Shown here: positions 54,708-64,000 of the stretch, piece by piece
Numbering within the stretch: position 1 is the stretch's first letter
Layout: each line of letters starts with the position of its first letter
Source: Piezodorus guildinii
Lineage: Eukaryota > Arthropoda > Insecta > Hemiptera > Pentatomidae
DNA: 64,000 bases
Direction of reading: 5' to 3'
NCBI GenBank assembly: GCA_023052935.1
Contig: CM041298.1
Span: forward strand, 63,668,217 to 63,732,216
Position numbers and translations under genes: made by a program
Notes under the pieces: model-generated
What the model saw: the letters and a program-made list of their open reading frames with translations, nothing else
Database searches by the model: none
What the model was told of the DNA's origin: nothing

Positions 54708-56009
54708 TTTTTTTTTTTTTAATATTTATCTATTGAGAAATATTACAATCTGTTTCAGAATGAACAATAGTAATAGAGATATAGGACCATACATACAATA
54801 TGTACAGAAAATAACGATAAAGTCAAATTACATAAAATAGAAAAAAAAATCATTTATATGTACAATAAAGTAGAACAAAATAAAAAACAAAACAAACAAC
54901 AACCTATAAATGAGATAAATACAAAGTTGGCAAAAAAAAAAACATCATACAAACAAACATAACTATATACAATATATACAACTGCTAAGGGGGCCCCAGA
55001 CTGGGCTTTTCCCTTCACTTGTGGAGGAAAAAGCCGAATCCAAGAGATCCCAGCGCCTGTCTCTCAGCCGCATCACTGGTCTTAACCAGTAGAGGCTGAG
55101 TTAGGGCGCAATAGCCACAAACATACAGTACATGAGTGGAGAATCAGTGTCAGTGAGAGATCAGTGTCAGAAATCCTGTATAAATGTTTACAGAACGTCG
55201 CGAGGCCACTGCCGTTTCAATCTTCGTGGAGGATTGTAGGGGTGGGTAGAGCTGAAGAGGGATTGAGCTAAAGGATTAGGATGATGAAGAAGGTTCTGAT
55301 GGAATTTAGAAAATTTGGATGGTACCAGATCTAAAATAAATGGAATATTAAGGTCGTGGTGTAAGGTACAGTTGGAAACATAATAGGGAGCATTAACTAT
55401 TGTTCGTAGGACTTTGGATTGGAAGGATTCGATGCGTTTGATGTTAAGAGTATTTAGCTGTCCCCCACAGTTCTAGACCGTAGGTCCATATAGGTTTCAC
55501 TACTGTCTTGTATATTAGTAGTTTGTTGTCGACTGTAAGATGAGATTTTCTGTTTAATAGTCTGTATAACTGGCCAAATTTGCGGTTGAGTTCTTTTCTT
55601 TTAAGTCTTGTATGTGGGTTCCCCGTTAGTCTTTTGTCTTGTAAAAAGCCCAGATACCGGACTGTGTCTGAGGAAGGAAGCGGTATGGAATTGAGTTTAA
55701 CTGTTAGGCAGAATTAGCGTCGAAGGGTGAAGGTGACGTGAGTGCATTTGCTTTCGTTCACCTTAATGCGCCAAGCATTGCACCAGTCTTCGACAAGGGA
55801 AAGGTGCTTTTGGAGATTTAGCGATGCTGCTTCAGGATCGGAATCGGATGATAAAATGGCTGTGTCATCAGCAAATGTTACCAGAAAGGTATCGGGATCG
55901 GTAGGGATATCGGCGGTATAGAGGATGTAGAGGACGGGTCCTAAGACGCTGCCTTGAGGAACACCGGCCTCAACAGTATAATGTTTGGAAAACTCTAAAC
56001 TACAGCGAA
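54708..56009 (-). pseudogene. Jockey B LINE, longest copy (1.3 kb), 9-bp target-site duplication
   Basis: AGATTAATA at 54699-54707 and 56010-56018 flanks it. On the minus strand it begins just before motif B (EAGVPQGSVLGPVLYILYTA), then FADDTAILSSDSDPE (motif C), VEDWCNAWRIKVNESKC, VRYLGF-QDKRLTGNPHTR, KPIWTYGLELWGTAK, and a 3' UTR of about 500 bp with T13 on the plus strand as its tail. Frameshifts near 55470 and an internal stop kill it. The 3' UTR matches that of 20640-21295. Confidence 0.88.
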
Positions 56010-56018
56010 AGATTAATA

Positions 56019-57957
56019 ATTATGTTCAATAAATGATTAATCGAAATAAAACAACAGGAAATACTGGTTTCAAACAAGATTTATTTCATTGAAACCAATA
56101 ACACTCCTGGGCAGTAGTTCCTAGCGAAAAATATATAAACAAATATCCTGTGTCCTTATAATAGTTAACTAAAATACAGATCTATGCGATTATAATATTT
56201 TTCTGTCATGCGAGATTGTTTGTTTCTTCGAAACTGTGAGAATTTATGTTGTTTTTTTTTTATTTATTGACGAAATTCCTTCGTCCCCTTGAATCTATCA
56301 GTGTAAGGTAAGCCAGAGCGAATAGCAGGGCATTCGCAAAAGGGTCCGGACCAGAATAAAATCCGTTGTATAAGAAGAATAACAGGGCGATATATCTCCT
56401 GACCACAACTGGCCCCCTACTTCGTTCCTCCCCTTCCACATGTGTGTAGATTGGGGGGGGGGATTAGATCCTCACTGATATCATATTATCCTGGGATTCG
56501 CTTCGCTGGATGGATTAGTCAACCTCTCTGTTTCCTAAGAGATATTGTATTGCTAGATTGTCGTGTAGGCCGTTGTTACTGACTTTTTTTTTTTTTTTTT
56601 TTTTTTTTTTGGGAGCAATTTTTATGGAATTACGCTCATAAAAGGGGCCATATTTTCGAAAGGTTCTCTTCCCCATTCGAGATAAAGATGTCTAAATGAG
56701 TCCTTTGTTTTCTGAAAATATACACATGATCAATAAATTTCTTATGGATTTCCATTTCTAAGGGAGCTAGTTTTCCATTTTTCCCTTCTTTCCTCAATAC
56801 TCTGGCGTGCCACATGGCCTTTTCTCTACTCTGTTTACACTTCCAATATTCTTGAGCAACCTTTCACCTTTGCTGTAGATGCAGCACAGGTATTTTCCGA
56901 ATAACACGATATAAAATGAAATTTCTCCAGTTTGACTGATGAATTGTTTCGTTAGATTCATACGTGGAATTTCCAGATGCCCGAGTTGAATTGTCTCTAA
57001 CCTTCTTTCTCTCAGCAATACATTCTTGCTCTCTGTCTTTTCCGATCCTTCAAAACAAAATAACTTCCTTAAATACTCAATATGCAAACGAAATGTTTCT
57101 TTCTCTATTCAGTAAAGAAGAGATTCTAACCCGTAAAGTTGTTTCTATTTTTACACAGATCCACCGCCTTCAAAATGTTTTTTGTCTTTCGTGTTACCCT
57201 ATTTTGAATTCTTTACCTATATCCACTCGTAAAGGTATAAACCAATTCTGACACATCAATTATTATACATCAATCTCCAGATCTATGAAGATTTCCAACG
57301 CTTATAATGTTTAAAGCTAAAAATCAAAACTAATCATTATTACCAAATATGATCCATTTCTCACCTTAAATATTAAAAGACCAGACAAATATAATTTATT
57401 TTGAACATTTTTGTTATTTTCTGGGGACTAATCGTCCCAAAATAAAATTTATTTTATTTCATTTCATCTGTAAGTATATGATAAAAAAAATGCAAAGAAA
57501 AAAATACTAATGGTTGATTTTAGATTAATTGGTCACATTTAGCAAGCTAATGTATCTGCTATCAGAATGTTTTATGAAGGGTAATGTCGGGTTTATTTGA
57601 GGAATTGAGTTGGTGTCAAATAAAAATAGTTGACCTATACTCTTAGCTGTTTAACTTAACCGGTTTTCAAGATTAAAAAAAAAAATCCCGATATTAATTT
57701 TTTTAATAGCAAAATTCGAAATTTTATTAATATTGATTCCCTCTCTCCCTCGACGATTTTAGGGTGTCAAAATATAAAAAAATATATGATCGTGATTCTT
57801 AAACGAAAAGCCGATTTTTAGCGGAAGTAAGACAATGATTTTGTTATAAAATATTTTTAGAATTATATAAACAGACCGACTCATTTGTGACAATAATCCT
57901 TATACTTTATCTAATAAACTAATAGCCGAACGCTAAGTGCTTTAACTTGAGCCACTT
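56019..57957. other. No supportable gene; unidentified less AT-rich blocks
   Basis: 56270-56560 contains a G11 run and a T27 run follows at 56584-56610. It may be an unrecognised repeat with a homopolymer tail. Overlapping open stretches on both strands at 56794-57251 are 95-97 codons each with no motif. Confidence 0.4.
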
Positions 57958-58305
57958 TTAATCCAAAGCCGAGACACCATAAAGGATTTCCAATTTAAAC
58001 TTTCCCTGAACTTTATACCGAGTAGAATATTGAGCACCGCTGAAGTTGTGAAGTCGAGTACAAATGGAATGCACAATAGACAAACTTCTCTGGCAGACCT
58101 GTAGTTTTATATCTGTCGAGTGACAGTTTTCAAAGCATGATGTACGATCGTACAAAGGTTTATTATACAGAGCCTCTCCTGACCGTGTCATTGTAATCCG
58201 TAAACTGCAGATATGAGGTAGAGAGTTAATAATCCTAAAATAGTTTTGAGGAGGATTGGCTGGAAAGTTGAGAATGCAATTAGCCAGTCTCTCAGTGTCC
58301 CTCAA
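57958..58305 (-). other. Unidentified 115-codon open stretch
   Basis: Minus-strand text beginning RDTERLANCILNFPANPPQN with Cys-rich middle (TSCFENCHST, LQVCQRSLSIVHSICTR). I recognise no family, there is no supporting context, and the opposite strand is not open. Local base composition is less AT-rich, which lengthens open frames by chance. Reported only because it is the longest unexplained opening in the right third. Confidence 0.2.
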
Positions 58306-59186
58306 AGTGTCTCTTCATTATTTTGCCAGCTGTTCAATTAATTTATGTGCTATGAGAGATCCCTCCTTTGCCGCTCATTGAAGTTATTATATTTCTCTTG
58401 TTTTATCTTATTATTTCATTTCCACTTGGAATCTATTATCATCATAACCTCTTTCTAATCTAGCTGATTCGATAAACATTTTGTTTAAAGATTATTAAGC
58501 TTGTTAAGAATTGCTATAGTCATATGTTTATATTTCTCAATTTGTAATTTTATATGTTTTATTTTGTGATTTATTCTATGCAAGCGCGACAGTCAATTGT
58601 TTTTTATTCAATTTCCATCAGCTGTTAAGTGACTGCTGGGTAGAGGGCATTGTGGAAGAGTTCATGGAGTCACTCGCGAATGTAAACGGAGTTTAATTAA
58701 GTTGGTGGTCACAAAATGTGTCATATTGTTCTCAAATCGTACGTCATTAAAGGAAATAGTAGAAAATTGTCGCAAGGAGTAGGATTTGCAAAAGAAAAGA
58801 AGGAATATCGCAGACGAGAGGGAGGAGGAAGTCATCACAGATTGAATGAATCACCGCTTGCACACTATAAACAATATTTTGATTTATTTAAGTTAATATA
58901 GGCTTGTTTATGTTCTCTCTTTTAATATTTCATTTTTTTACCTTCAATAAAATTACACGGATCGGCAGATAACTTAGCGATTCACTATAACGACCGGGTT
59001 GAGGCTGCGAGCAAACGCGTTAGTCGCTCCTCTTCCCAACAAAGATATATTTATAGACTTATTTTTTGTCCAATCCCAAAATAAAGAAATTCTTTTTTAA
59101 AATTTATAATCTGTTGGCCTCAAAGGTCATTTTCAAGTTCCTTTAAAAATATCATTATGATATTATCCATTCTAAGTCGTTAGACC
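58306..59186. other. No supportable feature
   Basis: The opening at 58716-58901 is motif-free. Confidence 0.45.
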
Positions 59187-59990
59187 TTGTCGCACAAAAT
59201 GTTTTATTTAATTGATTGTCTTAACAAGGCTGTAGACACTTTTGATAAATTACAGCAAGTGGTGGCTGAATGGAAGGAAGAACTCCGCCGAAAAAGACTG
59301 CAAATAAATACCAAAAAAAGCAAGATACTACAAGTGGGAAAGCAAGTGGAAGATTTCTATATACACCGTAACGGAGAGGAAATGGAAGTGGTTACGGCTT
59401 TCACCTACCCTGCACTGTAGTAGAAAGATATAGGAAAGTGGACTAAGGAATATCTAATATAATTAAGAAGGCAAATGCAGTCTATTATCAGATCTCCAAT
59501 ACTGTATTACGAAAGCGAAAGGTGGGTAGAGCTGTTGAGCTCCATATCTTCAAGTCTGTATACTTGCCGAAACTCCTGTATGGAGCTGAAAGCAGGATTT
59601 TAAAGGATCGGCAGGAGAGCAGAGTCATAGCTGCTGAAATGAAGTTCCTGTGAAGAACAGTGGGGAAGACAAGGAGAGATCCTGAATGAACGGATACACC
59701 AGGAACTGGGAGCTACCCCGTTAAAGGAAATTCTGCCAACCCGTCAACTGAACTGGTTCGGCCACGACATTATAATGGAAGAAAACAGGGATCCCTAAAA
59801 ACTATGGATTGCATTGCCAGATGGGAGAAGGCCTCGGGGGCGACTAAGGATGTCCTACCTTAGTAGTACCCGAGTACGTTGACAAGCTTTGCAGAGGAAA
59901 AGGGAAAGAACCTAGCTGGGAATAGAGAGGAGTGGAACCGGTGGATAAACACTCCCCTACGCTGAAACGGCAACATAAAGAGAAGATAAT
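59187..59990 (+). pseudogene. RTE-like LINE, ORF2 C-terminal part
   Basis: Starts just after the YADD region: LNKAVDTFDKLQQVVAEWKE then LRRKRLQINTKKSKILQVGK. Later, in shifting frames: LPKLLYGAESR, AAEMKFL, TRRDPE, QELGATPLKEILPTRQLNWF, GHDI, MEENRDP, and GRRPRGRLRMSY. This series is characteristic of RTE/RTE-X endonuclease-reverse transcriptases. The 3' end (CTACGCTGAAACGGCAACAT then AAAGAGAAGATAATATAAAA) also fits. At least three frame changes; a dead relic. Confidence 0.82.
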
Positions 59991-60079
59991 ATAAAAAAGT
60001 AGATAGAAAATTTTTGGCAAATACTTTTAGTGTTGCGGCCATTTAAAGTCAGCTTCGCGACTGAAAACATGTGTTGGGA

Positions 60080-60346
60080 AAATGTGCCCTAGGCCTCGCG
60101 GTGTAATCTCCTGGGAGGTTACACTCACTTTTCGTGATGTATATTCTAGTGTAGGGTCATCATTCCCTACGCCTAATTTTGTGAGTGGCCACCATTTGGC
60201 TGACGGGTCTCACATACCCGGGGGAGAGTCTGTGAGTGAATCCCCATTTAATTACATTCTTATAAAAGCCCCGTTGGGACTTGGATTCGAACTCACAACT
60301 TTAGCATGAGAGACTAGCGCCCTAGCCACTCAGCCACGGGCTCCCC
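60080..60346 (-). mobile_element. SINE2 copy 2
   Basis: On the minus strand: GGGGAGCCCGTGGCTGAGTGG (A box GTGGCTGAGTGG intact), GAGTTCGAATCC (B box intact), then a body matching 49853-50148. Clean duplication not found. The tRNA-like head is closer to the tRNA consensus than in copy 1. Confidence 0.9.
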
Positions 60347-60571
60347 AATTTTGTAGATATAAAATTAAAACAAAAACTAACAATGCAATAAGGATCTACT
60401 TTGCACTTTTAGTCATCACAATATATTACCTAAATGGGTTTGGAAAATTAAAAAAAAAGAAGGACGTCTCTTATATCGTAAAGTATCTTATATCATCTCG
60501 TCAGAGACTTCTCTACTCGCCACCTAGGTTAGCAGGAAAACGATGCCCATAAAATATTCTTGGGCGAGGCG
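60347..60571. other. Probable ORF1 remainder of the next LINE, unreadable
   Basis: 60480-60570 shows composition like the following ORF1 fragment but no continuous frame. Confidence 0.35.
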
Positions 60572-60736
60572 ATGTCCCCGACCAATAGACATATTTACTG
60601 GCTGGCCCGGCAAAGAAGAGCCGCCGGAAAATTTAAATACACATGGTTTAACGACGGTAAAGTGAAATGTCGGCGTGCGGATGGCCAACCAGTAATAGTC
60701 ATCAACTCGCCTTTGGACTTAGACGTTTTTGACTGA
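60572..60736 (+). pseudogene. LINE ORF1 C-terminal fragment (FP-C-like)
   Basis: Fifty-four codons and TGA: RHIYWLARQRRAAGKFKYTW, FNDGKVKCRRADGQPVIVIN, SPLDLDVFD. This matches the ending of arthropod LINE ORF1 proteins in which R-LL-A----KYTWV-DGKI--R---G---I-I----DL closes the protein (the domain is often annotated as similar to baculovirus FP protein C-termini). The first ATG at 60572 is not the real start; the N-terminal part is lost. Confidence 0.7.
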
Positions 60737-61189
60737 CATCAGGGACCACTTTTCACCTCTCCGGATCATCGGCTTTCAACCATTCGTTTTTTAACATTTA
60801 ATTCGCGATTTTCATCTCCTTATCATTTTTTTTTTTTCTTATTATTGTAGCTATTTTTATTTTTGTCCAACATTCAGCCAAAAAGCTACTTTTTTTCTTT
60901 ATTCGAAAATATACGGGAATTTTTCGATACCTAGCTCAACCAGAGTAATAATTATTTTATTTATATTGGCTATGTATATTTCGCTACTAACAACTGTTGA
61001 TAATGTAAAAACTTTTTTTTAATTTCTATATTATGTTTATTTAATTTTTATTTGTAGAGATTGTTTTTGTTTCCAGTTCTGAATTTACAATTAATGTCAA
61101 TGCACTGCAGGTTTATTCACCTTCTCATCCTCACACCCTTTTTCTCATGGTCCACCATCTCTGTTCACTACTTCCAACTTCCCTTTCCC

Positions 61190-62823
61190 ATGACTAATTT
61201 CCTTTTAACCTGTCACGTCAACGCACAGTCACTCCTAGCCCATATTGATGAATTCTATGACTTCTTCCTCCATAACTTTTATCACTTAATAGCTGTTTCT
61301 GAAACCTGGCTGAAACCTTCAATTCCGACATCGCAACTTTACCTTCCGAAATATACATTGCTCCGTCATGACAGAGATGACCGAACGTGTGGCGGTGTCG
61401 GTCTCTTTGTTCATGACAGCCTCAAATTCAAACAACTCCTTCAATCACCCCATTTCGATTGCCCTCACCTCGAATACCTTTTCGCCGAAATATTCACAGC
61501 TTCCCATTCCCTACTATTTGGAGTCATATACCGCCCTCCCAGAGTACCCTTTGAAACATTATTCGAATCCACTCTTTACAATCTAATCCCATCCTATAAC
61601 AATATCATCCTCACTGGGGATTTTAACACCAACCTATTGTTGCCTTCCTCAGACCATGCCTACTTAACCAACCTCTTCTTCTCTCTCGATCTTTATATTG
61701 TACCATATAATCCCACACACCACACCCAGTCCTCAGAATCCTGGCTCGATCTGTATGTTCTACATTCTGATGATAAACTCCTCGCTTAGTCTCAACATCC
61801 TGTTCCGTTCTTGTCTGCACACGACCTTATCCTGGTATCCTATAATCTTCCGATCACGCTATTTTCCCCAAGAACCATTTCTTTTCGTAACCTTAACACC
61901 CTTTCCTCTGAAATCTTGGCGCCAGATCTTGAAGCTATCCCATGGAACACCATATACTCGCTTAGAACCGTAGATTCTATGGTCGAAACCCTTACCTATC
62001 ATCTCCATAATATCCTAGACAACCATGCTCTTCTTATCACAAAGAAGATCCGACACCCTCCTGCTCCTTGGTTAACGCCAGAAATTAGGGAATGTATGAA
62101 GCACAGGGATGCTGCAAGGCGACGATTCAGGCGCTCCCGTCTTCCTAGTGATTACTCCACCTTCAAACATCTCAGAAACAGTACCCAATCCATGATACGC
62201 CGAGCTAAATCCCAATATTTTCAGCAATCCTTATCTTGTGCTTCCAACTCCAAAACCAAATGGACAATCCTGCGTAAACTATCCTTAGGAAAACACACCC
62301 ATAATCAAGCTATTCCTATTTCCGCTGATGATCTTAATACCCACATTGCTTCCTGATCCTCTCATTCATCTTATCAGACGCCGATGCTTACACCCATGCA
62401 CCATTTCAATCCGGATTCTTTCTTTTTTTCCCATATCACCCTCGAGGACCTCTTTAATTCTATTCGTAAATCCCGAACCAATGATTACGGACCCGATAAT
62501 ATTCCAGTTAAACTAATCAAAGCCTCGCTTCCTTCTATCATTTCAATATTATACCATATCTATAACTTTTCTCTAGACAATGCAACCTTCCCTATTTCCT
62601 TGGAAAACCGCTCTTGTCCGTCCACTGAAGAAAAACTCAAATCCGGTATCTCCTAATGACCTTCGCCCAATTTCTCTCCTTTCCAACCATTCTAAACCTT
62701 TAGAGCGTCTGGTCCAATCTCAGTTATCCCTCTACCTCGAGAAAAACAACCTTTGAACCCCTTCCAGTCTGGTTTCCGGCCAGGCTATTCTACTCACTCT
62801 GAGATTGGATATTCTACTGAACT
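61190..62823 (+). pseudogene. LINE ORF2: endonuclease and partial reverse transcriptase, two stops and two frameshifts
   Basis: The likely start is the ATG at 61190 (MTNFLLTCHVNAQSL). Endonuclease: VNAQSLLAHIDEF, AVSETWLKP, RTCGGVGLFV, GVIYRPP, ILTGDFNTN (61618 region) and SWLDLYVL. In-frame stops: TAG at 61787-61789 and TGA at 62354-62356; the same frame continues across both (…SAHDLILVSYNLP…APWLTPEIRECMKHRDAARR…ITLEDLFNSIRKSRTNDYGP…). A frame change near 62590 gives FPWKTALVRPLKKNSNPVSP, NDLRPISLLSNHSKPLERLV. Another near 62753 gives NPFQSGFRPGYSTHS. Reading then ends at 62823. No catalytic aspartates remain. Confidence 0.85.
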
Positions 62824-63240
62824 TTTTTTTTTTTAACGATTTATTTTCTGAAAACAAGTGACACCTGTGGTGCACGTCGCCCCACGGAATAGTCAAGCGT
62901 CACCCACCAGTTGGTCCCGCCGTCGTGAACGTTTTAAAAACTTTAACTCACCATAGAATTGTAGGGAAACATGTAACCATCTAGAGGTCACGAAAAAACT
63001 TAAAAAGCAATTTGTGAACCGTTTTAATTTGTCCTCCTGACATTCGAAAGGCTGCTATACACCACACAGCCATCCATAGTAGAAGTGTATGTAGGAAGAT
63101 GATTGAGGATACCAGGGGTTTCCCAGAAAATTGTGAAAGAATGCGGCGGAATCGGTGAAATAATTTCAGAGTTTTTGTCGATCTTAAAGTACTATGAAGA
63201 CGATCAAATGATTCCTTTATAAAATTTCGCATTGAAATGT
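62824..63240 (-). mobile_element. Unidentified insertion with T11 edge (possible LINE 3' end)
   Basis: The T run at 62824-62834 would be a poly(A) tail on the minus strand. Upstream of it lies an 83-codon minus-strand opening (62981-63232) with LKLFHRFRRILSQFSGKPLV then SSII. It has the character of a LINE protein tail, but I cannot assign it. It interrupts the plus-strand LINE. Confidence 0.4.
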
Positions 63241-64000
63241 CTTCCGTATGAGGAGTTTAAAACATCTAAGGGTGATTCAGCTCCTAATTAATTAAAAACA
63301 AGATAATCCGGAACTCCTAATGTATTAGTAATTGAAGATGGGAACTAGTCTTCTTCAGAGTTCCCTCTTTCCATTAAATGCTGAATGAGTTTGTGCCAAG
63401 AGTTTGTAATTACTAAGCCGAACATGTCCTCTTTAAAACCAACTTAAGGACTTATCTTGAAGTTAGGTAATGCTTAGTTGTCGTTGAAGCCTATTCAGTC
63501 CCATTTTCTAACATCTTTCCTTTAAATAGGATTTGGGCCTAGTTTAGAAGCTCTACTACTTAAAAAGGATCTCGCGCATTTTAATAAGTTGATCCTTAAT
63601 AAACCTTTTTCCTTTTAAATCGATAAAACTTGGTCCATGGATTTTTTTTTTTTAAGTGTATCAAAATTTGTGAAATTTACAGTCTTTTCCCCTTTGACTA
63701 ACGTCTATAAGTACATAAAATCGTTTAAATTGTGATATTCTCCTCAAAAGTTCACGATATTAATTTAATAATAGCTTGGTTTTATGAATAATAAAAAAAA
63801 TCACTTTTTCAGACTATCCTATTATGAAGAGTATTTTAATATAAATTAATTAGGTAATTTTGGAACGATCTCTTCTTTTGATAAACATTCATTTATTCTT
63901 CATATATGATTGACGGCTCGGGGCTAATAATGCCTTATCTTTTCTTTATTTTTTAGTCAAAACTATTAACAATTCAAAATTAAATCAAGTTAAAAAAATT
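63241..64000. other. No supportable feature
   Basis: AT-rich to the end of the window; no motif seen. Confidence 0.5.

Larger units (their letters stand above)
60460..62823 (+). mobile_element. CR1/Jockey-like two-ORF LINE, degraded and cut at its 3' side
   Basis: Order: ORF1 C-terminal fragment, 450-bp gap, ORF2 endonuclease, then the first part of the reverse transcriptase. The body stops at about 62823, where a T-rich tract and unrelated minus-strand sequence begin. Motifs B and C of the reverse transcriptase are absent. Confidence 0.78.

Noticed and set aside
56794..57251. Overlapping 95-97 codon openings on both strands
   Set aside because: No motif on either strand; mutual overlap and composition fit chance.
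61368..61586. 72-codon plus-strand opening
   Set aside because: Out-of-frame shadow inside the LINE endonuclease.

Overview
This window looks like gene-poor, AT-rich animal nuclear DNA, most likely from an arthropod. That rests on four things: degenerate intergenic sequence with long (TA)n runs and homopolymer tracts; many 5'-truncated non-LTR retrotransposons of I, Jockey and RTE/CR1 types; mariner-type DNA transposons with the TTGGGTTGT terminus; and tRNA-derived SINEs. I cannot name the species. I found no host protein gene, rRNA or free-standing tRNA gene, and nothing bacterial (no operons, no CRISPR). Every coding region I can support belongs to a mobile element.

Layout. 578-6418: a nearly intact minus-strand I-type LINE (ORF1 with three zinc knuckles; ORF2 with endonuclease, reverse transcriptase and RNase H), a 60-base poly(A) tail and a 13-bp target-site duplication; only two lesions were seen. 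6.9-7.1 kb: head-to-head palindrome of a short repeat carrying a hammerhead-ribozyme-like core (more copies at 24.8 and 34.3 kb). 8.2-9.1 kb: three consecutive SINE1 copies. 10.5-13.1 kb: LINE relics and a 5'-truncated Jockey-like copy with target-site duplication. 13.5-16.6 kb: a mariner deletion derivative that runs into a tandem array of 3.7 units of 800 bp, each a chimera of mariner end and LTR-like sequence. 16.8-27 kb: copies of an about 0.9-kb AT-rich inverted-repeat family (here called family M), a truncated I-type LINE with an intact RNase H reading frame, SINE1, a fold-back element and more LINE relics. 28.5-40.8 kb: more LINE ends, nested insertions into family M, a terminal triplication of family M, and a T-tailed SINE3. 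41.6-50.2 kb: I-type fragments, SINE3, a second mariner derivative, a possible LTR, Jockey relics and SINE2. 53.7-56.0 kb: an 836-bp mariner with good inverted repeats but no catalytic core, then a truncated Jockey. 59.2-62.8 kb: an RTE-like relic, SINE2, and a degraded two-ORF LINE cut off by another insertion.

The elements relate as parasites and hosts of one another. LINE machinery of the I/Jockey/RTE kinds would explain the target-site duplications and tails of the SINEs and truncated copies; a mariner transposase would explain the deletion derivatives. The 800-bp array shows how two unrelated elements became one satellite-like unit. Names such as SINE1-3, family M, Jockey A/B and LINE-C are local labels, not database names. 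Boundaries are hand-read and may be off by several bases where no duplication or inverted repeat fixes them.
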